Shown piece by piece: positions 34,901 to 46,900 of a DNA stretch of 64,000 nt. The position numbers and the translations under genes were made by a program. The DNA lies in contig OZ020601.1 in the NCBI GenBank assembly GCA_963971535.1, positions 17,463,262 to 17,527,261 on the forward strand. The letters are read 5' to 3'. Each line of letters starts with the position of its first letter. Within the stretch, counting starts at the first letter, position 1. The notes under the pieces were generated by a model, which worked only from the letters and a program-made list of their open reading frames with translations, made no database searches and was not told where the DNA came from. Source of the DNA: Notolepis coatsorum. Lineage: Eukaryota > Chordata > Actinopteri > Aulopiformes > Paralepididae.

Positions 34901-37900
34901 ACCTGTTGGCCTGGGTTAACCCTTTTGAAAACCGAAGCACTCTGTTTCTAGGCTTTTCTTGGTGGGTTAAGGGAACAACCGCCTCCTGTTAAACTAAACA
35001 TAGGGGGGTGGTTGGTCCCCCAGTGTGTTGATAGCGGAGTCGACTCTCGGGTTAGGCCGGGCTTGACCCAGTCTGCCTGCGAGTGTGCCCCTGCACCTTT
35101 CATGACGTCTGCCAATCATGTCAGCCTTCTCTGCCTCGGCCTCTCTAGGGGGTCGGGTTTTTGTGGAGGCTGCGACATGGTGCACAGCATACCGAACGCC
35201 CCTTCCACCGGGGTGCTGTTCTCAGTAGACCCCTTAGGCGCCTGTCTAGTCCGCAGTGCTCCGGGCACGGGTCGAGTTACGATTTTGACCTGTTGCCAGG
35301 ATTGAGGGATCAACCTCTTTGGGGGTTGTCTCCCCGGTGCGCCGACTGGCCCCACAGTATTGTGGGGGTGTAGCCTCTGTGGAGTGCTTCAGGGTGGCGT
35401 GCTCTTGGATTGGGCCCTGTCCGATACGCTGGCGATGTGGGGGGTGGTGTCACTAGTGACCGTCTGGTGGGGTCTCGATGCTGCGGCATCGTTGGCCTCA
35501 CCAGGCCCCCTTTTTCCGGGGGGTCCTGGCCCTCAGGCTGTTCCTGGGGCTGGGTCCTCCTTCGCGCTCCGCTGCTACAGCCTTGCCAGGGTTGGGTTCT
35601 TGACCTTTGACCCTGTGATGTTAGGGGCTTTAACAGGGTTTTTTCCCCTTCCTGTTCGTTCCCTAGTGGCATGTGGGATGCGCGCCTGGAGTAGTTGCGG
35701 TAAGTCCCACGATCTGCTCACCCTGTGTGTTGAGTTACTAAACCCTCTTCGCACAGTCGGATCCGATTCCCTCCCGTCCCCCGCTCGGGTCCTCCCCGGT
35801 TCTGATGGTTGTGGGGGGCCTCAGCGGGTACATTTGTCGAGCTTCCGCTCTGCACAGCTCCTGTGTTCCAATAGAGCAGAGCGTAAGCTATACGATAATA
35901 TAACATACGGTTATCCTATAACCATAGTTATATGAGTATAGCGCGCGCTCTGCTCTGACTGAGGACCCCGTGGTCTTCACCTTCAGTGGTGAAAGACTTG
36001 GGAAGGAGCTGTTAGTATGGCCACATCTCTGCTTATGTAGAGGAGCGGATGGGGGTGTGGCCAGGCAGATGGGTGTGTACATGTGAAGAAATGTATTCAG
36101 TATTAGACTGGATATGGGATATGTTCCAATAGAGCAGAGCGCTCTCTATACTCATATAACTATGGTTATAGGATAACCGTATGTTCTATCAGTTCCGCAC
36201 TTAAACCCGTCTGAAAGTGGAACCTGGGTGTTACCTGTGTGAGCTGGTTGACCAGAGGCGAGGCGCGGACCAGCTGCAGCAGGTTGCTGGGCAGGCCCAG
36301 GCGCTGGAAGTACCACACCAGGTTCCAGAAGATGATGGAGTGGTTGTCCAGGAGCTGGGCCTGGGCGAGCACCGCCTCCCCCTCGTTCTCCAGCAGACTC
36401 TCCAGTTCCTTACGCAGCACCAGGGGGCTCAGGTAGGCCACCGACACCTGGGGGGCGCTGCCCGCTGACGAACCCTGCGGTAACAAAGGAGAGGGGGGTT
36501 TATACCTAACCCCCGTGTGGCGTTCGGTTCTGTGAGACCCGTTTTCAATGTTTTACCTGAGACTCATTGCCCGTGGCTCATTTTGTGTGAAGAACATACA
36601 GTAGCAGTCAATAGTCTGGACACAGCTTCTCATTCAGTTCAACTTGCATTTGTCACATATAAAGTACATGTACATTACAGTGAAATGCTTGGTTCTGTAT
36701 GAGCCTCCTGCGATTGTGCTTCATACAGTAAAAAAAAGACCAAACACTATACAAAATACAACAAATGCAAAAATGAGGTAAAGACGTTGTGCTAATCTTT
36801 TTTGTAATAAATATGGTGTAGTGTTAAAGAGTGTTTAAAGTGTCTAACGTGAATGTTAAAGGTGAGTGTTTAAAGTGAGTGTTTAAAGTGAATGTTAAAG
36901 GTGAGTGTTTAAAGTGAATGTTAAAGGTGAGTTTTAAAGTGAGTGTTTAAAGTGAATGTTAAAAGACAAAAAAACTCCACTGGCTCCCCGTCAAATAGAG
37001 AATCCCCTACAAGATCATCCTCCTCCTCACCTATAAATCCCTGCACAGGTTGGCTCCATCCTACCTGATCGACCTACTCCACCCCTACACTCCAGCATGT
37101 GGCCTCCGCTCCTCCAACTCCGCTCTCCTCACCATTCCCCGCACCAGGCGTTCCACACTGGGAGACCTAGCTTTCTCCGTAGCTGCCCCCAGGCTGTGGA
37201 ACTCCCTCTCCCCTTCCATCAGAGGCTCTGACACCATCAACCTCTTCAAATCTAAAAACACACCTGTTCACACTTGCCTTCGCGCAACACTGCGCTGCTC
37301 CAAAGTAGCCCACCCCCTTACTCTTTTTTTTAAGCTACCGATCCTGTTGTTTTTGTTTTATATTGGCGTTTCTGTTTCTTCCAAATGGACTGCACCTTGC
37401 TTCCTTTAAATTTTGATCTCGTTTTACTTTCTTGTTGTTACTGTATATATATCCATATTCTTATCTTATTTTATATAGCTTCTCTCTTCTTATGTAAAGT
37501 GTCCTTGAGTCTGAGAAAGGCGCTTCTTTCTCTATATCAAATGTATTATTATTATTATAAAAGAACACTTTTTCATTGAGTGCACAACTATTAAGCTCAT
37601 ATGCCTTCTAGATCGCTTGTAATTGAGATCAAGTTAACATCTGTTAAGTATTTTCTACATGAATTGTCATGGCTTTATTTTGTATTATTTGTCGTGAACA
37701 TTGGGTGAGTAACAAAACACAGGCGTTAAAAGAAAACAAAGTGAGCGATGAGACACGCTCTGTTCATCCTTTTAGTTCTCTCCGCTGGGCGTTAACAGAG
37801 GCTCTACATGAGGTGTGGATTCTGTCACTCTTGGTGGTCAAATCGTTGGACAAGCGGAGATACATCAGGCTGACATGAGCGGTAGTTGTGATGAAGCCGT

Positions 37901-40900
37901 GTCCTCTGGGAGGATGAAGAGCGCGTCATGAACACGGAGAACTGACCGATGAGCAGCAGCAGACAGTCTGATCCCCCGGAGGGTATATTTAGATTGGAGG
38001 CGCCTCTATGGCCGTGACAACGTCACTGAGTTTCATTCACACTCGCGTGTCAAAATGCCGCGGGGAGCTCTGCTGGAGGAGGCACACAACAAAGTACAGT
38101 GACTACAAACACCAAACCTACAGTGAAGAGGACCTTCCTCAAGAGAACTTCTCATGATCACTTTTAAACACCAAACCTACAGTGAAGAGGACCTTCCTCC
38201 AGAGAACTTCTCATGATCACTTTTAAACACCAAACCTACAGTGAAGAGGACCTTCCTCCAGAGAACTTCTCATGATCACTTTTAAACACCAAACCTACAG
38301 TGAAGAGGACCTTCCTCAAGAGAACTTCTCATGATCACTTTTAAACACCAAACCTACAGTGAAGAGGACCTTCCTCAAGAGAACTTCTCATGATCACTTT
38401 TAAACACCAAACCTACAGTGAAGAGGACCTTCCTCAAGAGAACTTCTCATGATCACTTTTAAACACCAAACCTACAGTGAAGAGGACCTGTTCTAGTGAG
38501 TAAAGATAGCAGATAATGTGTGTGTTTATGTTACCATTGTGTTGTTGCTGTTCTCGGAGTAGCTGCTGGTCTCTGAACTGGAGTCTTCGCTCACACCGTT
38601 GCAGTTTTGTCGCTGGAAAACCTCCTGACCACCAGGGGACCTCACTGCACTCTCCACCTCATCCTCTGTATTCCAATTATTCCTTTCCACACTGAGTACA
38701 AAAAGCATAGACTTTTCAGGAAGAGTTATGAGAGACACAGAAGAGGGACATCAGCAGCAAATATGAATAGGCATACGCACGTCATTCACGCTATTAGCTA
38801 AACTGACTTGTGCAATAGCAATCAACTGCTTACAATTTAGTCATTTAGCTCAACTTACAGATTGTGAACAACATGTCACCAGGAGGGGTACATCTCTGGC
38901 AGCTAAGGGTCAGTGGCCTTGTTCGTCAAATAGTATCGAGCTTGAGTGTTACACTCTGAGTGCATAGCAGTACAGATATATTAGCAAGATAGGTAGTAGT
39001 ATAAGAATAGTAGCATAGTATTAGGGTACATAATAGTAAAAAGGTTAGAGGGTTAGTATTTTTATTTTCTTTGCTTAAATATCAGGAATGTCAATTTCAA
39101 TATTATAAATAAAATGTTCTTACCGGTAATCCGATGTCTAAACTAGCTAAATCAGTCCCCCAAAAAAGCATGTCATTTGAAGAGAAGCGCTGCCTACCTG
39201 CTGACGGGGCCCATGTCAAGGACCTCAGCGTTAAGGAAGGGGACGAAGGAGGCAGAGCAGTAGGGACAGGAGGAGTTGAGGTTGGAGTCGTCGGATGTCC
39301 AGCCGGCCATGATCTCCTCGTCGTACACCAGCAAATTACAGCTGCGACACAGCGAGCAGCTGGACATCAGCACCTGAACACAGCACAGTCAGAACTCAGT
39401 CTCAGTGCAACACAGAGAGCAGCTGAACACAGCACAGTCAGAACTCAGTCTCAGTGCAACACAGAGAGCAGCTGAACACAGTCAGAACTCAGTCTCAGTG
39501 CAACACAGAGAGCAGCTGAACACAGCACAGTCAGAACTCAGTCTCAGTGCAACACAGAGAGCAGCTGAACACAGTCAGAACTCAGTCTCAGTACAACAGA
39601 GAGCACCTGGACACAGTCAGAACTCAGTCTCAGTACAACACAGAGCACCTGAACACAGTCAGAACTCAGTCTCAGTACAACACAGAGAGCAGCTGAACAC
39701 AGTCAGAACTCAGCGAATAAGGGATCTAGGTGAAAGTTGACGAGTGAAAACCAGAAGTCAATCACACTTGAGCATGAACGGCCGTGGATGAGGAAATGGA
39801 TTTGAAAGAGCTTCTTTTTTTTTGCACGGTTTACCCGGATCTCTCTCAAAGACCCATTTCTGAACGGATCTTTATAAAATTTGGACTTGTACTACATAAG
39901 ACTTCAGGCTATGGATCCGCTGTGTTTTCCCAGCTTATACTTTTTTTTTTTAATTATATTGCAACCACTAAAGAAAAGTACACAAGTTCAAGTTCAACTA
40001 AAGTGCAGACCTCTGTTACTCTATTTCATTAGCACTAAAAGTGATTTTCCTTTTTTGCATTAGTAACTTCAGAATGTTATCTTTCAAAAGAGACTAGGCT
40101 CATGCATGTGCTATACGTATAAAGTATAAAGCTAAGCTTTCCATCTTTATTCCTCCCCGACAAGGATTTATGCACCTTTTTACTAGGGCTGACACGGCAC
40201 TAAAACAAAGGGACCCTGAGAGGTCTTACTAAAATCTTACTCAGTTTGAGTAAAATGTACTCAGTTTGAGTAAAATGTACTGTGTAGACAAGACTAGTTG
40301 TAGGGGAGAGGGGGGTTCAGTTGTAACATGAACACAGTAGGGGAGAGGGGGTTCAGTTGTAACATGAACACAGTAGGGGAGATGGGGTTCAGTTGTAACA
40401 TGAACACAGTAGGGGAGAGGGGGTTCAGTTGTAACATGAACACAGTAGGGGAGATGGGGTTCAGTTGTAACATGAACACAGTAGGGGAGATGGGGTTCGG
40501 TTGTAACATGAACACAGTAGGGGAGAGGGGGTTCAGTTGTAACATGAACACAGTAGGGGAGATGGGGTTCAGTTGTAACATGAACACAGTAGGGGAGAGG
40601 GGGTTCAGTTGTAACATGAACACAGTAGGGGAGAGGGGGTTCAGTTGTAACATGAACACAGTAGGGGAGAGGGGGTTCAGTTGTAACATGAACAACAGTA
40701 GGGGAGAGGGGGTTCAGTTGTGACATAAAAACAGTAGGGGAGAGGGGGTTCAGTTGTAACATGAACACAGTAGGGGAGAGGGGGGTCAGTTGTGATGTGA
40801 ACCAGTGCATGTGAGCGGATCGGAGCGCGAGCGGCGCGGGGCGCGGAGCGGCCGGTTTTGACGTGAGCGAGGAGTGGGTTTTAAAATGAGTCGGCGCGAC

Positions 40901-43900
40901 GTCCGGAGCGAGAGTTCTCCTCCGCTCCAATCCACTCCAGGCCGCTCACAGTGGTTTAACACTGATGTAATATATACATGCAGTACAATGCCAAAGCAAC
41001 AGATGGCGATGTACAAACATGAAGGCCATTTTCAACCAATGAGAAGGGTGAACCTGTGATAGGCTGTTCGTTCAGGCTTTGTCACTGTAGAGACGCCCAC
41101 ACTCACTCTAGTTAGAAAAAGTATATCGACGCCATTGTTGTTGACGTTAGCTTACATGCTAACGTTAATGGCAGCGACCATAGCATTGTGGCTCGGCTAG
41201 CCTATCATCGCTTAATAGAGATAGTGAATGGATAAACAACGTTATTTAACATTGCAGAATGGCTACAATTACAATGCGGCTCAATACAAACAATTGTTAA
41301 GGGGCCCAGGGGGTGTAGACTGTTGTAGTTTGAGCTCATTTACACCATGCTCCAAAAAAAGAAGAAAAAAAACTGCCGAGCGATCTGGCGCGGGGAGCGG
41401 GGAGCGCTCGATTCAAGGTGAGCGGGGAGCGAGCGGAGAGCGACTTGGGGGCGGGGTCAACATGAGTGATTAGCGGAGCGGACCAAGCTTTAAAGAGCGA
41501 AGAGCGGATTTCTCGGCCGCGCCGATCCGCTCACGTGGTCTGATGTGAACACAGTAGGGGAGAGGGGGTTCAGTTGTAACATGAACACAGTAGGGGAGAG
41601 GGGGTTCAGTGTGACATGAACACAGTAGGGGAGAGGGGGTTCAGTTGTAACGTGAACACAGTAGGGGAGAGGGGGTTCAGTTGTAACATGAACACAGTAG
41701 GGGAGAGGGGGTTCAGTTGTAACGTGAACACAGTAGGGGAGAGGGGGTTCAGTTGTAACATGAACACAGTAGGGGAGAGGGGGTTCAGTTGTAACATGAA
41801 CACAGTAGGGGAGAGGGGGGTCAGTTGTAACATGAACACAATAGGGGAGAGGGGGGTCAGCTGTAACATGAACACAGTAGGGGAGAGGGGGTTCAGTTGT
41901 GACATGAACACAGTAGGGGAGAGGGGGGTCAGTTGTAACATGAACACAGTAGGGGAGGGGGTTCAGTTGTGACATAAAAACAGTAGGGGAGAGGGGGGTC
42001 AGTTGTAACATGAACACAATAGGGGAGAGGGGGTTCAGTTGTGACATAAAAACAGTAGGGGAGAGGGGGGTCAGTTGTAACATGAACACAATAGGGGAGA
42101 GGGGGTTCAGTTGTGACATAAAAACAGTAGGGGAGAGGGGGGTCAGTTGTAACATGAACACAGTAGGGGAGAGGGGGGTCAGTTGTAACATGAACACAGT
42201 AGGGGAGAGGGGGTTCAGCTGTGATTGAGTTGTTCAGTTTGTTTTGTTGTACGTTTTTTGGAATCGTTTCTCAAAATCACTCTATAGCTTTCAATGGTCA
42301 GTAGCCAAAGTAACATCATTAGAATGATTGGTTCTGCAAATTCTAATCTCATATAGACCCTTACAAACCTCAAACGTAAACATTATAAATTCTAATCTCA
42401 TATAGACCCTTACAAACCTCAAACGTAAACATTCTAAATTCTAATCTCATATAGACCCTTACTAAATTAAAACATAAACATTCTAAATTGGTTCAAGTGT
42501 ATTTCCTGTCGCAGTGTTTGCTAATACAATAGCAGAGGAAATAAACTAGACCAAAACTGCGTCCATTGACCGAGTCGACATTCATTCTCCCACATTGTTC
42601 CATTTACCTCTAGTCCTGCTCCTTCCTGGTTACAGTCCCAGGACCTGCGGAGAGGATACGCCAAACTGGGAGCGTCTGTCAGGTCAATGTCACTACCGAC
42701 AGACAGAGAACTCTAGGAAGAGAGAAGACCATGTTAGACATATAGGCTATCCACAAAACAACAACACCATGTTAGACATACAGTATAGGCTATCCACAAA
42801 ACAACAACACCATGTTAGACATAATAGGCTATCCACAAAACAACAACATCATGTTAGACATAATAGGCTATCCACAAAACAACACCATGTTAACGATATT
42901 CACATAAACTTAGATTTTTTATAATTAAACGACTATTTGAATATTAAACAAATCTATGCCCATCCCTAATCAGAACCAAGTGCTGGATAATGGACACGAC
43001 AAACACAAACATCCTCAAAGAAGAAACGTTAGAAAGGTTAAGTCCTCCAGCATCACTTCACCTCTGACGTGGCGTTGACCAGCCTCTCCTTGGCCCTCAG
43101 CAGGGTCTCTGCCACCTGAGCCTTGCGGGACTGCCTCTGCTCCGAGGCCCGCCGGCTCCCCGGGCCTGCTCCTCGCCGGTCGTCCACGCTGGCGGTCCGC
43201 CTCGCCAGGGTCCGGTGGCGCGTGGGAGTGAGCAGCTGCTGGAGCTTCCCCGCCAGGCCCCCTCGGCCGGGGGACGACGACGGCACGTTGTTGGAGTTCT
43301 CGTCCACCACTTTGCTGCTGCGGCTGATGGTGTCGCGCTGCCCTGGAGGCCTGGGGACCCAGGAGCAACAGGTGGTGAAGGGACTGCATTCAGAGAACAG
43401 CTTGCATACAAAGCGCTGCACAGTTTGTTCCTCACCATTTTTTACCCGTTCACTCACACATTCATTTATGATAATTCTGTGACCATAAATCACAAAAGCT
43501 AAAGTTGAAAGGATGTGTACAGTATCAGTGATAATCAAACCGTAAACAAAGAGGCCTATTGAGATGTTAGATCATAATGAAAAGCTATGTGATTCTATTT
43601 TGATGCTATCTATTTTATACTTATTTTGTCTGCATCTGTGCTCATTGAATGCCTGTCTTTTTATGCTCATTTAATGCCCGTCTTTTTTATGCTCATTTTA
43701 TGCCTGTCTTTTTTATGCTCATTTTATGCCTGTCTTTTTTATGGTAATTTTATGACTGTCTTTTTTATGGTAATTTTATGACTTTTTTTGCTGCTGTGAA
43801 GCACTTTGAGATGCAATTCTTGTATGAAAGGTGCTGTACAAATAAAGTTTATTATTATTATTATTATTAACACAAAGACGGCGGAGGCAACCATGCAATA

Positions 43901-46900
43901 TGTCAACCTGCTCATCTGGAGCAGTTAACACTTTCTCCGCCAAAACCGCTGTACAGCGTTATTGGCCGCCATGCGTTGAGCGCCAGACCTCGCTGTAGGG
44001 CGTTATTGAGATCAATATTTCATTTTTTCGCCATGGCATTCATAATTCATATATACACCCGCGACGCTGCAGCTGGACCCCCTAGAGGTGACGGCAACGA
44101 CGGCTCAATACCGCCGCCTAGTGGATGGTCGGGCGAGTTACACTCACCTACAGGATATGGCTGATGTGCGTCGATTAAACTCATCCGGCCGTCAGATATC
44201 GTTGCATGACTCCCGACAGACACAATGTACATAATGGATCGCTTTCTAAACTTAATAATCTATATGATTTTGGCGTTTATTGCGACATACAAACCGGAAA
44301 TGGACCTAGGCGATCGGTGTCGTATACCTGGGATCTTTCACCGCCAGTCTCTTTGACCCACGGTAAGAGGACTATAACGTTATTTTCATCCCAATTGTGA
44401 GTTTCCTTGTGAGCAAACCGATCTGATCAATATATCACCCAACCTACATAAAGCATTTACTGATGATCGGGGAATTATAAACGACCCCCCCCCCCCCTTT
44501 CCTCCACACATGATGAAGCATAATGTATACCGATCATATAGCGCAGGGGTCAGCAACCTTTTTGACATGGAGTGCCTGTTTGAAATATAGTTGTAACTAG
44601 TGTGCCTCAACAATATTCCATGCATCGTAATATTTTTTTCTCATAATCAGTTCTTTTTAATGATAATTTTTACATTATTACATCATTATTGTTATTGTTA
44701 TTATTAACAATATTATTATGATGGTTGTATCAACCCTAAATCTGAGTTGGGGGGGGGGAATGCAATGCAGACAAACAGCTGCATACAGTGCGACCATTTC
44801 ACTCACATTTGCCCATTCATTTTTGGACACATCACACACCATCGGTGTGTGTACTGTACGTGTGCTGTCATAGCTCCACCTACAGGCCTAATGGAGAACA
44901 CCAGGAGAACACCAGGATGTGAATGGAGGGTGAATGTGAGGTATATCGTGTAAATAAGTTTTGATTGATCGCAAGACTACACTGTAAAAAAAAAATTATT
45001 AGTTACCAGAACTTACAAATATTGAGTTCAGTTACTGTGCATTAAGGTTTTCAGTTTTCAATCCATAATAAGTTAACAGAAAAATAAGTACACAACCACA
45101 TTATTTCAACCTAATAAAACTATGTTTATTGTCATTGTTTTAAGAACACAAGTTGACTTGGTAATACTCACATTTTGAGTAAAAAAATTGCTTTTAACAT
45201 GTGCAATGTTCAATGAAAAATAAATAATACAATTTGTTGATTAATCCCACTGGTCACAATGGTGACCGTAATAATGTTTTTGTTATAAGGCTCTGCAAAT
45301 GTTACTGAATGATGTAGCAATGTATTTCCAGCTAAATTGAAATAATAAACAAATAAAGGGTCTCAATTAAATATGTGGAAGTAAAAAGAACCTGTGGGAG
45401 GATTTCAACAAGATAAATGCGACAACAGTGCAAAATAGTTCACTATAATATTTCAAAGCAAAAAAAAATTAAATCAAAAAAAAATTAAATAATTTTTTAG
45501 TTTTTTTTAGTGCTGCCCCCTGTGCCTATGCAAATGCCCCCGCGTGCCTATGCAGGCACGCGTGCCTAGGGTTGCCTACCCCTGATATAGCGTGTATAGG
45601 GAAGAAACGGCAATCGATAATCTATATATGCATTTAGGCCTATAACTCACGTTCTAGGAATTACTGCAGAAAACGATAAAAACACTTATATTCTAGAACA
45701 GGGGTCTCAAACTCGCGGCCCGCGGGCCAAGATATTTTGCGGCCCGCGCACTACTGTTTGCCGAGTCGTTGCGCGAGAGTTGGACGTTTTATTTATTTTA
45801 TCACTTGTAGGCTACCATAACGCAGGCTCATGACAGCAACGTTATGTTAGTGACTTGGTTGAAACGTGATTCCGGAGTGATATGATATCAAGTAAAGTGG
45901 AAGCAAATGCATCCTCGCTATCTCTCCTCTGCGAGCAGTGCTGCGCGCTGTCCGCCTGCACTGCCACATATGTCTGTCTGTGTGTACGGGTCTGGTCCAA
46001 TCACATATGCGTCCCGTCAGCGTTTTTCCCCCTCAGCCACAGTCTGCGAATCAGAGGCAGAGTAGGGGAGTAGGGCGGGTCTTCACGGACTGCATGTCGT
46101 CTCTCTCTTTCAGTTCAAATCGGAGCAGAGTTGAAAGCGCATCTACAGTAAACTCACTCCCAGTTTTATCTCTGTGAGATAAATGTAGCTATTAGCCTAT
46201 TTTCGCCAGCAGGCAGCCAGCAGAAAAATATGGCATTTTCAAAGATGGTCAGTAAAAGAAAAGTCGACTGCAATTCAAAGGTGAATGGACGGAAAAAGTC
46301 CCAGCCAGGGGCGTAGCTGGAGATTCTGGGCCCCATTAAAGAATCAATTTGTGGGCCCCCAATCTATTAAAAAATGTGGGGCCCCCAATCTATAAAAGAA
46401 TTTGGGGCATTTATTTATTGATGAAAACGCATAATATGGTTTTTACCTATTTTTTTTATAAACAGCTTTGTGATAGAATAAAAAAAATGCACAGTGCATT
46501 TCCATAGCTGTGGATGAGTCCACTGACACCACTGAGAAGCCTGAAGAACCGTTCATGTTCTGAAGAACTGTTCATGTTCTGAAATGTTATTGCTAAAGAT
46601 TGAGAAGATTGGATCAGTTGTACTTTTTTTTTGAATACCGGTACTTGAAACCCTTTTTTTGTGGAATATTTGATGCAGCCCAGCCTCACCCAGACTCTAC
46701 CTCCAGCGGCCCCCAGGTAAATTGAGTTTGAGACCCCTATTCTAGAAGGTATTTTTGTATGAATCTATGAATGAAAAAGTATAACGTTCCCACATCCTGA
46801 ACGATAGACAATGTTGAATGGGCCATAGTAATGTCAATATAGCAATAAAATTAAAAAAGTTATAGCCCTGCAAAAAAGGTGAGCCACTCCATAGGCTTAC

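Larger units (their letters stand above)
29927..36185. mobile_element. DIRS-like retrotransposon, decayed, ~6.26 kb
   Basis: Terminal repeats are inverted: 29945-30060 matches the complement of 36020-36145 (ctgctctattggaacatatc, cacatgtacacaccc, catccgctcctctacataag). Just inside the right repeat, 35864-35948 consists of the complement of the left terminus fused to the complement of the right terminus, sharing one aac. That is the internal complementary region that defines DIRS elements. Both outer ends carry GTT and no TSD is seen. The GC-rich interior has no reverse transcriptase or tyrosine recombinase I can recognise, so it is decayed or non-autonomous. A hAT is nested at 32152-33203. Confidence 0.75.

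Noticed and set aside
35360..35935. 191-residue open frame
   Set aside because: Low-complexity G/L/S composition in GC-rich DIRS interior, runs into the internal complementary region, no recognisable retroelement domain.
40241..42228. Long open frames on both strands (up to 235 residues)
   Set aside because: Produced by the 36-bp minisatellite; peptides are perfect repeats of 12 residues on both strands with no domain.
1670..42895. CRISPR arrays
   Set aside because: The direct repeats are contiguous minisatellites without unique spacers, in an animal genome.
43015..43538. Several frames of 95-160 residues
   Set aside because: Only the frame matching spliced phases at 43350-43062 fits dennd4b; others are shadows or run past splice sites.
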